Shown here piece by piece: positions 9,009-18,517 of a stretch of 64,000 nucleotides of DNA. The notes below the pieces were generated by a model. It worked only from the letters and a program-made list of their open reading frames with translations. It searched no databases and was not told the origin of the DNA. The position numbers were made by a program, and so were the translations under genes. Origin of the DNA: Chryseolinea lacunae (GTDB lineage: Bacteria > Bacteroidota > Bacteroidia > Cytophagales > Cyclobacteriaceae); assembly GCF_016735595.1 (NCBI RefSeq), contig NZ_JAERRB010000004.1, positions 248,001-312,000 on the forward strand, given 5' to 3'. How positions within the stretch are numbered: position 1 is the first letter of the stretch; each line of letters begins with the position of its first letter.

Positions 9009-10190
9009 TTACATGTTTTTTAGCCACGACTGCGGATCGAGCGCCGTGGTGTTTTTGAAGATCTGAAAACGCAGCTCCGACACACCTTCGTTGTTGGAAA
9101 ACACCTTGCCAATCTCCTGGTTGGTGGTGACACGCTGACCGCTGCGCACAAACACTTCTTTCAATCCCGCATACACGGTGAGGTATTCGCCGTGTTTGAT
9201 GATGACCGTGCTGCCCAGACCTTGGATGAATGCTACACGCCGGACCTCACCTTCGAAAATGGTCTTCACCTTTTCGTTTTCCGTGGTCTGAATGTTCACG
9301 CCATTATTTTGTGTCACAATCCCTTTCAACACCGGGTGATTCTGACGTCCGAATTTTTGCGATACAAAGCCTGACGACACGGGCCAGACAAATTTGTTCC
9401 GGTTTTCTTCAAAGGAATTCGACAGCACCACGCTCTCGCCTTTTTTCGATCGCGCCGCCCGCTCCATCTCTTCCTTGATGAGGTCTTCGATGAGTTTGTC
9501 AAGCCGGGCCACGGCCTGTTTTGTTTGTTCGAGGTCTTTGCGCAGTTTCTTCTCTTCTTTCTCCAGTGTCTTCACCAGCGAATTTTGTTTTTGCTTGAGT
9601 GAAACCAGGTTGTTGTTTTCGGTGAGTTCTTCGTTGAGTAGCTTGGCTTTTTCTTCGCGGCGCACGCGGATTTCTTTTACGTGACCCGACAATTCTTCCT
9701 GCACCTTGGTGATCTGGTCGGCTTGCAGTTTGCGGGTGTCGGCGTATTGATTCATGTAGCGAAGACGCATCACCAACTGGTCGAACGACTTTGCGGAAAA
9801 TAAAAACGTGAGACGGGTGGTGCTGTTGTTGGCTTTTTGTGCGGCAAAGAGCATGGAGCCGTATTCTTTTTTCAGCTCGTCAAGATCTTCTTCCAGCACC
9901 AGAATGATGTCGTTGTTGTCGCTGATCTCGTTGTCGAGCAGGCCCACTTCGCCTTTGATGGAGCTAACCAGTTTTTCCTGCTCGTTCACGCGTTGGTTCA
10001 ACGCCGTGAGTTCGCCCAGGGAGTTTTTCTTTTGGGTGGATGTTTCCTCTATGATTTTTTCAACCTCCTTGATCTTCTCCAGATTTTGTTGTTTTTCTTT
10101 TTGCAGCTGCGCTTTTGTTTTTTGCGCAAGGGCAGCAAAGGACAGGCAACCAAAGATCAGAAGGAGTAGCGCACTTCTACCGGCGTTCAT
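9009..10190 (-). CDS. EnvC-like murein hydrolase activator with degenerate LytM domain
   Basis: An exported coiled-coil protein of the EnvC/NlpD class, which activates cell-wall amidases during division. I start it at the Met of MNAGRSALLLLIFGCLSF because this gives a signal peptide ending ALAQ; the longer frame starts 66 bases upstream inside the DUF4292 gene. Residues about 25-250 are a heptad-rich coiled coil. The C-terminal LytM fold reads NHPVLKGIVTQNNGVNI and HGEYLTVYAGL: the expected zinc-ligand His and Asp after the HP turn are Asn, and the final HxH histidine is Gly. It is therefore probably not a peptidase itself. It overlaps the upstream DUF4292 gene by 14 bases. Confidence 0.9.
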   Translation of the reverse strand: MNAGRSALLLLIFGCLSFAALAQKTKAQLQKEKQQNLEKIKEVEKIIEETSTQKKNSLGELTALNQRVNEQEKLVSSIKGEVGLLDNEISDNNDIILVLEEDLDELKKEYGSMLFAAQKANNSTTRLTFLFSAKSFDQLVMRLRYMNQYADTRKLQADQITKVQEELSGHVKEIRVRREEKAKLLNEELTENNNLVSLKQKQNSLVKTLEKEEKKLRKDLEQTKQAVARLDKLIEDLIKEEMERAARSKKGESVVLSNSFEENRNKFVWPVSSGFVSQKFGRQNHPVLKGIVTQNNGVNIQTTENEKVKTIFEGEVRRVAFIQGLGSTVIIKHGEYLTVYAGLKEVFVRSGQRVTTNQEIGKVFSNNEGVSELRFQIFKNTTALDPQSWLKNM

Positions 10191-10941
10191 ATCGCTTGGG
10201 TATGTTGAAGGGAAACTTAAGCTCTTTGTCGCCCACTTCGGCTTTGTTGTATTCAAAGACGATGGTGGTGTTCAGCAGGCCGCTAACCGTTTTATAGAAA
10301 AGGCTGATTGTTCCATTGTAGGGAAACAACTCGGGGCCTACGGGCTGGAAATTGGAATAGTTGATCACCAACGAATTGGAGCTGTTGCTTTCTTTCATCT
10401 CCACTTTCTCCAGTTTGTTGCTGGCGGTGTTAATGAAGTTGTCGACGAAGACGGTGTTGGCGTGTTGTTTCAAAATGAAAAATGAGCTTTCCTGTAAAAT
10501 GTCGTCGCTGTCGGTGCGGGGCTTGATGAGGTTGCCCAGCATGGCTGCCTGTATAACGTCGTAGTTGATCTCGAAATTATAGCGCTTCGAAAGTTCGGCA
10601 TAGTCAAACACATAGTATTCCTTGTCCACATTGCTCACCACGGTGATGGAGTCTTTGTTGATGAGTGCTTTTCCGCCTTGCACGCCAATCACCGAAAAGG
10701 TCATCCAGATCACGCTGTCTTTGCGCACGCGGATGTTGGCTTTCACTTCGCGCTCTTTTTTGGCATCGCGCAAAATCATGCGGGCCTTGCCATGAAGATA
10801 TTCAAAGTCGATCTCGTCGATGTGGAGTGCCGGTTTGGGTGTTGCCGCCACGGGAGGAGGTGTGGAGGGAACGATTTTTTTACTACACGACATCATCAGC
10901 GCGGAGAAGGCAAGCAGTAGAAGCCAAAGACGTTTATTCAT
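10177..10941 (-). CDS. DUF4292 outer-membrane lipoprotein
   Basis: A 254-residue lipoprotein of unknown function. It starts MNKRLWLLLLAFSALMMSC, whose Met-Met-Ser-Cys is a lipobox; the following residues (SKKIVPSTPPP) carry no acidic surface-export signal, so it probably faces the periplasm. The body, including AKMILRDAKKEREVKANIRVRKD-like strands and VIWMTFSVIGVQGGKALI, suggests a LolA/LolB-like half-barrel; that is a fold inference. It overlaps the TPR gene by 8 bases and the EnvC-like gene by 14 bases, so the three are coupled. This order is common in Bacteroidota, which suggests a shared envelope role. Confidence 0.85.
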   Translation of the reverse strand: MNKRLWLLLLAFSALMMSCSKKIVPSTPPPVAATPKPALHIDEIDFEYLHGKARMILRDAKKEREVKANIRVRKDSVIWMTFSVIGVQGGKALINKDSITVVSNVDKEYYVFDYAELSKRYNFEINYDVIQAAMLGNLIKPRTDSDDILQESSFFILKQHANTVFVDNFINTASNKLEKVEMKESNSSNSLVINYSNFQPVGPELFPYNGTISLFYKTVSGLLNTTIVFEYNKAEVGDKELKFPFNIPKRYERR

Positions 10942-12709
10942 AAATTTTCCGGTTCGCAATTTTCTTGTTTAACAATTCACTGTTGGCATTGAGTCCGCGG
11001 GCCTTCTCCCATTGCTGCACCGCGCCGGTCACATCGCCGAGTTGAAACAATATGTCGCCGTAGTGTTCGAAGTGCGTGGCATTGGCATTGCCCGTGAAGA
11101 TGGCACGTTCGATCACTTTACGCGCTTCCTTATACTTCTGCCGCGTGTAGAGCACCCAGGCATAGGTGTCGAGAAACGTTGGATTGTCGGGGTTGTTTTT
11201 GGTGAGCAGTGCCGACATTTTCTCAGCTTTCTCCAGGTTGCTTTTGCGCAAAGACAGGTAGTAGCTGTAGTTGTTCAGCACGGCGTCGTTGTTGGGGTTG
11301 ATGAGCAATGCTTCATCATAGGCTTTGTCCGATTTTTCGTAGGCCTTCACAGCATTGTAGGCATCGCCCAGCATGCTGTTGAGTTCGCTTAACAATTTTG
11401 TGTTGGTAGACGAAAGTTTCTTGGCTTGCTCCAGCGATGCAATGGCTTCGGTGAACTGGCGTTTGCGCAGGTAGGCATAGCCGTTGAAGTAGTGCAGCAC
11501 ACCCTGGTTGGGAAACATCACGAGGGCCTCGTCGCTGTGTTTGATCACGTTGTCGAATTGTTCGGATTGCGTTTCGAGATACAGCAGGTTTTCCCATACT
11601 TCGAAGTTCACGTTGCCCAGGTCGATGGCTTGCAAATATTCGCGTTGTGCCTCGCGGGTGTTTCCCGTGGAGAGATAAAGATCGCCGCCAAGGATGTGGA
11701 CATTGGGATCGGACGGGCTGCTCTTCTCCAGCTTTTCGAGGAGCGACAGCGCGAATTTTTCTTTGTCGGGATCCGACTGGTTGTGGGCTTTGGTTTGATT
11801 CAGCTCGGTGTTGTAGGCCCCCAGCACAATAAGCTTGCTGCCCAGTTCCACCGTGTTGTCGTCGAAAAGGGTGAGAAGCAGGGGGCGGGCCTTGTCTTCC
11901 TGGCGATTGTCGCGGTAGATGCCGGCCAGCAGCATTTTCACGTTTCCGGCGTCGGTGTTTTGTGCGGCAAATTTTTCGAGATACTTGATGGCTTCGGCGC
12001 GCATGTTTTTTTGCGCGAGCACTTCGGCAAAGGCCATGGCATACCGTTCTTCGTCGGGAAAGGCATTGAGAAGTTTTTCGCCTTCAACGATGCCCTCTTT
12101 GGTTTTGCCCTGCTCCAGATAGAGCCGCATTTTCTGTATAGACGACACTTCGTTCACGCCAAGGGCATTTTCGGCCCGGTTATAGGTCCTGATGGCGTCG
12201 TCGAACTTGTTGGCATATTGGTAGACCGCGGCCAGCTCGTAGAGGTATTCTTCGGAGCCTTTCACCTCTTTGATGAGGGTTTCGTAGGTTTCGGCTGCTT
12301 TTTCGAATTTGGTGAGGCTGCTGTAGAGGTTGGCCGCCAGCAGGTAGAAATATTTGTTTTTCTTTTCCAGCTTCAGCGCATTTTCCATGCTCAGCGAAGC
12401 CTTCAGCAGGTCGTCCTGTTTGTTGCTTTGCGACAGCACTTCGGCCACTTTATAGTGCACGGTGGCATTGTCGGGAATGATTTCGAGGGTGCGCTGATAG
12501 TAGAGGAGGGCCTTTGCGTAGTCTTCGAGGATGAAGAATTTTTCGCCTTCAGTGAAATAGAACTCGGCTTCCCGCAGGCGAATGCCGGAGGCCTGGAGTT
12601 CGTCACTGTTTTTTCGTTTGCGCTGGGCAACTACCGGCCCTGCCGCTGTCCACAACAGCGCCGTCGTCAAGGCCAATACGGTATAAACTCTTCTTCCTCT
12701 CAATTTCAC
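10934..12709 (-). CDS. Exported tetratricopeptide repeat protein
   Basis: A 591-residue protein with a signal peptide (VYTVLALTTALLWTAAGPVVAQ) and roughly a dozen TPR-type helical pairs, for example EGEKFFILEDYAKALLYYQR and FNGYAYLRKRQFTEAIASLE. TPR arrays are scaffolds for protein contacts. The start codon is GTG, overlapping the stop of the preceding nucleotidyltransferase as GTGA, a classic coupling arrangement. With DUF4292 and the EnvC-like protein it probably forms a periplasmic envelope assembly module; the partner is not known. Confidence 0.88.
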   Translation of the reverse strand: MKLRGRRVYTVLALTTALLWTAAGPVVAQRKRKNSDELQASGIRLREAEFYFTEGEKFFILEDYAKALLYYQRTLEIIPDNATVHYKVAEVLSQSNKQDDLLKASLSMENALKLEKKNKYFYLLAANLYSSLTKFEKAAETYETLIKEVKGSEEYLYELAAVYQYANKFDDAIRTYNRAENALGVNEVSSIQKMRLYLEQGKTKEGIVEGEKLLNAFPDEERYAMAFAEVLAQKNMRAEAIKYLEKFAAQNTDAGNVKMLLAGIYRDNRQEDKARPLLLTLFDDNTVELGSKLIVLGAYNTELNQTKAHNQSDPDKEKFALSLLEKLEKSSPSDPNVHILGGDLYLSTGNTREAQREYLQAIDLGNVNFEVWENLLYLETQSEQFDNVIKHSDEALVMFPNQGVLHYFNGYAYLRKRQFTEAIASLEQAKKLSSTNTKLLSELNSMLGDAYNAVKAYEKSDKAYDEALLINPNNDAVLNNYSYYLSLRKSNLEKAEKMSALLTKNNPDNPTFLDTYAWVLYTRQKYKEARKVIERAIFTGNANATHFEHYGDILFQLGDVTGAVQQWEKARGLNANSELLNKKIANRKIYE

Positions 12710-13710
12710 GTTATTGTATTGAAGTCGCCCAGACTTAAGTCGAGCTTAGAACCTTCAAAAATAATGAAATTCCCCAACATGCTGTTCTCCAACATGGCTG
12801 TTCGGATGGTTGATTCGCGTTGAATTATGGAGTTTTTGATACGGCTGTCGTAAATCTTCGTTTTTTCACCCACCGATACGTGTGGCCCGATCACCGAATT
12901 CTCGATCACAGCCCCTTCTCCCACAAAACAGGGGGCAATGATCACCGAGTTGGTGATGGTGGCCTTGTCTGACACCAGTTTCTGGTCTTTTATGAATTCC
13001 AGGTAACGCTGGTTGGTTTGCACGGTCACGCTCTTGTTGCCACAGTCGAGCCATTCGGTGACCTGCCCGGTGGTGAATTTTGCTCCTTTTTTGGCGTAAT
13101 TCTGCAAGGCCGACGTGAACTGAAACTCGCCTTTGTCTTTGATGTTGTTGTCGATCAAGTATTGCATTTCGTTCGCAAGCGCGGCGCCGTCGCGGAAGAA
13201 GTAGATGCCGATGATGGCCAGGTCCGAAACAAATTGGGTGGGCTTTTCAACCAGCTCCACAATTTCTTTTTTGTCGTTGAGCTTCACCACGCCAAACTGT
13301 GAAGGATCTTCCACACGTTGTACCCAAATGATCCCATCCTGCGTGGTGTCGAGTTTGAACTCGGCTTTGAACAGCGTGTCGGCAAAAGCCACAATCACCT
13401 TGCCGTTGAAGAGCTCCTTGGCAAACAGCAGGGCGTGCGAAATGCCAAAAGCTTCCTGCTGATAATAGATCTTGCCCTCGGCGCCCACTTGCTGCGCAAT
13501 GGCCTTCAGGCTGTCTTCCACTTCTTTGCCAAAGGATGGATGGATGATGAAACCTATCGCATCAATTTTCTCGGGAGTTACCTTGGCAATGTCTTCTACC
13601 AGGCGGTGCACAATGGGCTTGCCGGCAATGGGAAGAAGGGGCTTGGGAACGGTGAGTGTGTGCGGGCGAAGACGCTTGCCCAATCCGGCCATCGGGATAA
13701 TGATATTCAT
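12706..13710 (-). CDS. Sugar-phosphate nucleotidyltransferase
   Basis: Transfers an NMP to a sugar phosphate to make an NDP-sugar for surface polysaccharide. The start chosen is the Met before NIIIPMAGLGKRLRPHTL, the nucleotide-binding signature, with VPKPLLPIAGKPI next; the open frame extends 90 bases upstream without family similarity. Residues about 1-240 are the Rossmann-like transferase; residues about 260-330 look like a left-handed beta-helix (VSVGEKTKIYDSRIKNSIIQ). Glucose-1-phosphate is the most common substrate in this family, but the sugar cannot be fixed from sequence. It lies 43 bases after the flippase gene and its stop overlaps the TPR start. Confidence 0.9.
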   Translation of the reverse strand: MNIIIPMAGLGKRLRPHTLTVPKPLLPIAGKPIVHRLVEDIAKVTPEKIDAIGFIIHPSFGKEVEDSLKAIAQQVGAEGKIYYQQEAFGISHALLFAKELFNGKVIVAFADTLFKAEFKLDTTQDGIIWVQRVEDPSQFGVVKLNDKKEIVELVEKPTQFVSDLAIIGIYFFRDGAALANEMQYLIDNNIKDKGEFQFTSALQNYAKKGAKFTTGQVTEWLDCGNKSVTVQTNQRYLEFIKDQKLVSDKATITNSVIIAPCFVGEGAVIENSVIGPHVSVGEKTKIYDSRIKNSIIQRESTIRTAMLENSMLGNFIIFEGSKLDLSLGDFNTIT

Positions 13711-13753
13711 GCGGGAGAGTTTGTTTTTTGGTTGTAGTAAAGCTAAAAAAAAA

Positions 13754-15196
13754 TTAAGTCGCCGGTTGTCTGAACGGATTCTTTTCCAACAGATAAACAA
13801 CGAGCACGAAGCTTACAATAATTGCACCATGAACCGCCGTGCCCACCCAGAAATTGGGAATGATTATGGAATTGGTGGCGTAAACGATGGCGGTGGTGAC
13901 AATGATATAGGCCATGCTCTTGCCGACCTGGTAGGGGATGGGATAATATTTCTGTCCCAGCAAATAACATCCAACCGTCATCGAGAAATAACAAAGCAAT
14001 GTCGCGATGCTGCTGCCCAGGTAGCCCAGGGTTGGGATGAGGAGAAAGTTGGCCGCAATGGTCACTACGGCACCGCCCACCGTGATGAGCGTTCCATAGA
14101 TGGTTTTGTCGGTGAGCTTGAACCACACCGTGAGGTTGTAGTACACGCCCAGAAACAAGTAGGCCAGCAACAGAATGGGCACGATGTTCACACCTTCCCA
14201 ATAGGTGGCGTTGCCCAGAAAATATTTCAGGATGTCGAGGTTGATGCCCGCCCCCAGCAAAAGCACACAGCACACAATGATGAAGTAGTGGTTGACACGG
14301 GCAAACAGTGCCGGCGAATTTTTGTCGACTGCGTTAGAAAAGAAGAAGGGCTCTGCGGCATACCGGAACGCCTGCACCGTCAGGTTCATGAGCATGGCCA
14401 GCTTGTAGCATGCGCTGAAGATACCCAACGCCCGGGCTGGAGTCTGGTTGGCATAGAAGTTTGCGGGCAACCACCAGTCGAGCGTTTGCCGCGAAAACAT
14501 TTCGTTGGTCACGCCCGCCAGCCCAGTCAACATCACCGGATAGGCATAAGAGAACATGGCCGGCGAAATGCTCCGGTCGATGACGGGCCGCCACGACAAG
14601 AGCGACCGCGCAAAAAACAACAGGTAAAAGGCGTTTGCCAGCAGGTTTGCCAGCACCACATACCCAACGCCCACAGAAGGGTTGAAGGCGATCTTCAGAA
14701 AATAAAAATTCAACACCATAAGCAGCCCGATGTTGGTGAGCTTGCCCACAGCAAACTGCAACGGTTTTTTCTTGAGCCTTAGCCGGGCAAACGGAATGGC
14801 CACCACGGCGTCGATGAACATGATGGCGGCCAGCCACATCACCAGGTCGTCGTGCCCGGCAATGTCCATGATGCCGGCGATAGAAGGCGCCAGCAACAGC
14901 AACGCACCCGACAACACAAAGCTGATGATGACAACAACGGTTTGCGCGAGGTTAAAAACTTTTTGTTCGTCGGCTCCGTCTTTCGTGGCAAACCGGAAGT
15001 AGGCGGTTTCCATGCCGAAGGTGAAGATCACGTTGAGCACGGCCACATAGGCCAGCAGCTTCGAAAGCACACCGTATTGCTCGGGCGAGAACGCGTTGGT
15101 GTGGAGCGGCACCAGCAAAAAATTCAGAAACCGGGGAACGATGCTTCCCAAGCCATAGAGAACGGTTTCGCCGGCAAGTCGTTTTAGTTTGCTCAT
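13754..15196 (-). CDS. Polysaccharide flippase (MOP/Wzx-like)
   Basis: An integral membrane protein of about 480 residues with some 12-14 hydrophobic helices, of the oligosaccharide flippase family that moves lipid-linked sugars across the inner membrane. The start is placed at MSKLKRLAGETVLYGLGSI; the upstream in-frame extension is Pro/Lys/Arg-rich and not family-like. The motif RFLNFLLVPLHTNAFSPEQYG near the N-terminus is typical. Its neighbour is a sugar nucleotidyltransferase, consistent with glycan export. Confidence 0.88.
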   Translation of the reverse strand: MSKLKRLAGETVLYGLGSIVPRFLNFLLVPLHTNAFSPEQYGVLSKLLAYVAVLNVIFTFGMETAYFRFATKDGADEQKVFNLAQTVVVIISFVLSGALLLLAPSIAGIMDIAGHDDLVMWLAAIMFIDAVVAIPFARLRLKKKPLQFAVGKLTNIGLLMVLNFYFLKIAFNPSVGVGYVVLANLLANAFYLLFFARSLLSWRPVIDRSISPAMFSYAYPVMLTGLAGVTNEMFSRQTLDWWLPANFYANQTPARALGIFSACYKLAMLMNLTVQAFRYAAEPFFFSNAVDKNSPALFARVNHYFIIVCCVLLLGAGINLDILKYFLGNATYWEGVNIVPILLLAYLFLGVYYNLTVWFKLTDKTIYGTLITVGGAVVTIAANFLLIPTLGYLGSSIATLLCYFSMTVGCYLLGQKYYPIPYQVGKSMAYIIVTTAIVYATNSIIIPNFWVGTAVHGAIIVSFVLVVYLLEKNPFRQPAT

Positions 15197-15242
15197 TCGT
15201 GGTTTCCTCGCCGCATCGTGTATGGTGCCGCGTGCTGCTATT

Positions 15243-16022
15243 TTATTTTCCTGTGAAATTCGGTTTACGTTTTTCAATGAAAGCGGTTGTGCCTTCTTTG
15301 AAATCGGCGGTTGTGGTGAGCGCGGCAAAGTTGCGGGCCTCGGCGCTATAGCCGTCTGCTTCGAAGCTATAGCCGGCATTCACGCTTTGAATGACCCGTG
15401 CCACTGCCAGGGGACCTTTGCTCAAAATCCTGGTGAGCATCGACGTGGCCAGGGTCATCATGTCGGCGTGTGTAGCCACCACGTGGTTCACCAGCCCGAT
15501 GGTTTTGGCTTCGGCGGCGGTGATCATGTCGCCCGTGAGCATCAGCTCCAGCGCCTTGCCCCGGCCCACCAGTTGTGTCAGCCGTTGTGTGCCGCCATAG
15601 CCGGGTATAATTCCCAATGTGACTTCGGGTTGTCCAAATTTGGCATTCTCGGTGGCTATACGCATGTGACATGCCATGGCCAATTCGCATCCTCCACCCA
15701 GAGCGAAACCGTTTACGGCCGCGATGATGGGTTTGGGACAATCTTCGATTTGCTTGAACAAACGATGGGTTTTTTCCACTAAAGCCAAAGCTTCTTGGGC
15801 ATTCAGCACCGAAAGTTCCTTTATATCTGCGCCGGCAACAAACGCTTTTTCGCCTTCGCCCGTAAGAATTATTCCGCGGGTCTCATCATTTTGGTAAACT
15901 TCTTGTATAATTTCGCGCAGCCCATCCAGAGTTTCGTTATCCAAAGCATTTAAAGCGGCAGGTCTTGATACCGTCACAGTCAATATGTGAGGGGTGTCAT
16001 AGTGCGTGCGAAAATTCTTCAT
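15243..16022 (-). CDS. Enoyl-CoA hydratase/isomerase (crotonase family)
   Basis: Hydrates enoyl-CoA in beta-oxidation or related acyl-CoA pathways. Diagnostic blocks are GEKAFVAGADIKEL and NGFALGGGCELAMACHMR, which form the oxyanion hole, and FGQPEVTLGIIPGYGGTQRL, whose Glu is one of the two catalytic acids. The C-terminus AFIEKRKPNFTGK is also typical. Two in-frame ATGs (16022 and 16028) are better starts than the longest frame at 16049. It precedes the flippase gene by 46 bases, but a functional link is not obvious. Confidence 0.92.
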   Translation of the reverse strand: MKNFRTHYDTPHILTVTVSRPAALNALDNETLDGLREIIQEVYQNDETRGIILTGEGEKAFVAGADIKELSVLNAQEALALVEKTHRLFKQIEDCPKPIIAAVNGFALGGGCELAMACHMRIATENAKFGQPEVTLGIIPGYGGTQRLTQLVGRGKALELMLTGDMITAAEAKTIGLVNHVVATHADMMTLATSMLTRILSKGPLAVARVIQSVNAGYSFEADGYSAEARNFAALTTTADFKEGTTAFIEKRKPNFTGK

Positions 16023-16084
16023 GGGCATCAAGTTTTTAGACGGATGCAACTTATTGACCTTTTAGATAAGGGACAAAATAAATT

Positions 16085-18517
16085 ATGAAGAAGAATTTGG
16101 TCTTGGGGATTTTGGCGGTGTTGCTACAATCCGTGGCTTTTGGACAAACCTCAACAACAGGCAGCGGAAACTGGAGCGATGCCACACTTTGGACTTCGGG
16201 TGTTCCCGCAGGCGGAACAACAAACGCCACCATCAACAACGCATTGATACTGGATATCGGGTCGCTGACCATTTCTTCGGGCGACTATATTTTTAACGCC
16301 AGTGCCACCGACATGCCGGGCGGTTCGCAGTTGGGTGTTTCTGTTGGAAACGGTGGCGTGTGGGAAGTTGCTGCGGGCACCGTTACCCTCGAAGGCAACA
16401 TGAATCTCAACAACTTCTCGACCCTCACGGTCAGGGCGGGCGCAACCCTCATCACGGGAAGCGTGGCCATGGGCAACAACGTGACGGTGCTGGTAGAAGC
16501 CGGCGGCACATGGATCATCAACGGTGACCTCAACAGCAGCAACCAGGCAGGAACATTCACCATTGGCGGTTTGGTATCGATCAGCAATAACTTTCAAACC
16601 AGCGGCACAGCCGAAATCATCGGCACAGGCGACATCACCACGGGCGGTAGCATGCTCACCAACGGTTCGTCTGAAATTTTTGATTCAACGGGCGATTGCA
16701 ATACCGGTCCTTGTTCGGGTAGAAACCTTTGTGGTTTCACCAACGTCATCACCACGGCATCACAGGTGAAATGTTCTTCGGCCGTGGGCGTCATCGTGCT
16801 CAATGCCACAACCAGCGCAGCATCGCCAACATACCTGTGGGAGTCGAGCACCGCTTCACAGACGTCTGGATTTGCCTCGGCCACTCCCGTGAACAACGCA
16901 TCATCCTACACCGTAGCAGCAACGCCTGCGCAAACCATCTGGTATCGCCGCAAGGTGACCGCGTCGGGTTGCACCGGCACGTCCATTCCCGTAAAGATCA
17001 CGGTAGTGCCCAGCGCCGGCGGCTGGATTGGGGCGGGTGCCGATAACAACTGGAACACCACGGCAAACTGGTGCAGCGGTGTGCCCACGGCAACAACCGA
17101 CGTCACCATTCCTTCGGGGGTGCCGCGTATGCCTACCGTGAACATCACCACGGCAGTAGCACGTGACCTCGTAGTTAACCCGGGCGCAACCATCACCCTA
17201 AGCTCAGGCAACACACTTTCCATCAGCGGAAACTTCACAAACAACGGAACCCTCACCGCCAACAGCACTTCGACCGCAGTGTTTACGGGAACTGCTGCGC
17301 AAAATCTGGGCGGTTCATCGTTCAGCACATTCGACAGACTCACGATCAATAAAACATCGGGCACATTGACTTTGAACGGATCGTTCGCTACGGTGAGTAG
17401 CATTTTGACAATGACTGCCGGTAACGTGAACCTCAACGGCAATCCATTGACCCTGGGCGCATCGGGTTCGCCCGGCACGCTCACCTACACCGCAGGTTGG
17501 TTGTATGGAGGAAGTTTCACACGCTATTTCAACGGAGGCAGCAACATTACAATCGGAAACGCGGCAGGACTTTTCCCGATGGGAACGGCGGCCGACACAC
17601 GCCCCCTCTATGTGGGTGCAAACGGCATCAACCCCAACGGATACATTCGTGTGTCGCATACGGGAGCTACTACCACCAACAACGTGTCGTTCAATGACAC
17701 CGATGCACAAGCCATCGTGCGCCGTCAGAATTCGTTCTGGGCGGTTAGCTCTAACCTGAGCAGCGGCACCTATTCACTTCGCGCCGGAGGAACCGGCTTT
17801 GGAACCATTTCCACCGTGGCCCATTTGCGCCTTGTGCTTAGCGGATCGGTGGTGGCAAGCCCTGCGCCTGCCAACTCCGGAACCCCAGCCAGCCCGTTGG
17901 TGGAACGAATAAGCTTGTCGGGTGCCAACCTCACAAACAACTTTTACATCGGCTCCATAAACGGAACACTATCGCCGCTGCCGGTGAAACTCATCTCGTT
18001 CGATGCGCAAAGTGTTGCCGAAGGAATCCAGTTGACCTGGAAGACTTCGAGTGAGGATAACTTTCACTACTACCAGCTGGAGCGCGCAGGTACTGACCTG
18101 AAATTTGTTGCCATCGCGCGCATCGAAGGCGCAGGCGGACATGCCATCACGAAGTCGTACGATTATCTTGATCGCACACCGCTGTCGGGCAAAAATTATT
18201 ACAGACTGAAAATGGTAGACGTGGATGAGGTCTTCGAATATTCGCCCGTAGTCACTGCCAATGGCACCTCACTGTCGGGTGTGAGTGTCTATCCGAACCC
18301 CATCAAAAACAACAGTGTGACGGTGGCGCTGAACGACACCATGGACACGCCGGTTCAGTTGCAGCTTTTGGATGGAACAGGAACGCTGGTGTTGCGCGCA
18401 TCGCTGGATGAAAACGTGAATGTGCTTCAACTGCCCGACAGCATTCGTCCGGGTGTTTATTTCCTCCAGGTGTCATCCGGCTATGTGCGCCAGATCATCA
18501 AAGTAGTGATTCAATAA
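16085..18517 (+). CDS. Secreted protein with type IX secretion C-terminal sorting domain
   Basis: An 810-residue exported protein. It has a signal peptide (MKKNLVLGILAVLLQSVAFGQ), long stretches rich in Thr, Ser, Asn and Gly with beta-helix-like repeats (TTAVARDLVVNPGATITL), and a predicted Ig-like region near 220-310. The last 80 residues are a type A sorting domain: VSVYPNPIKNN start, hydrophobic core, and the GVYFLQVSSG block with a basic-hydrophobic end (QIIKVVIQ). Such cargo is exported by the SprA pore and then cleaved or anchored at the surface. No catalytic domain is visible; an adhesin-like or structural role is possible. Its stop overlaps the convergent tdh stop by 7 bases. Confidence 0.85.
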   Translation: MKKNLVLGILAVLLQSVAFGQTSTTGSGNWSDATLWTSGVPAGGTTNATINNALILDIGSLTISSGDYIFNASATDMPGGSQLGVSVGNGGVWEVAAGTVTLEGNMNLNNFSTLTVRAGATLITGSVAMGNNVTVLVEAGGTWIINGDLNSSNQAGTFTIGGLVSISNNFQTSGTAEIIGTGDITTGGSMLTNGSSEIFDSTGDCNTGPCSGRNLCGFTNVITTASQVKCSSAVGVIVLNATTSAASPTYLWESSTASQTSGFASATPVNNASSYTVAATPAQTIWYRRKVTASGCTGTSIPVKITVVPSAGGWIGAGADNNWNTTANWCSGVPTATTDVTIPSGVPRMPTVNITTAVARDLVVNPGATITLSSGNTLSISGNFTNNGTLTANSTSTAVFTGTAAQNLGGSSFSTFDRLTINKTSGTLTLNGSFATVSSILTMTAGNVNLNGNPLTLGASGSPGTLTYTAGWLYGGSFTRYFNGGSNITIGNAAGLFPMGTAADTRPLYVGANGINPNGYIRVSHTGATTTNNVSFNDTDAQAIVRRQNSFWAVSSNLSSGTYSLRAGGTGFGTISTVAHLRLVLSGSVVASPAPANSGTPASPLVERISLSGANLTNNFYIGSINGTLSPLPVKLISFDAQSVAEGIQLTWKTSSEDNFHYYQLERAGTDLKFVAIARIEGAGGHAITKSYDYLDRTPLSGKNYYRLKMVDVDEVFEYSPVVTANGTSLSGVSVYPNPIKNNSVTVALNDTMDTPVQLQLLDGTGTLVLRASLDENVNVLQLPDSIRPGVYFLQVSSGYVRQIIKVVIQ

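Noticed and set aside
8803-9066. Open frame in the gap between the tatA promoter and the EnvC-like gene
   Set aside because: It runs into the EnvC-like gene and has no signal, domain or ribosome-site support; the gap is better explained as promoter and spacer.
11426-12823. 465-codon open frame antisense to the TPR gene
   Set aside because: The opposite strand encodes a clear signal peptide and TPR repeats; the antisense product is a composition artefact.
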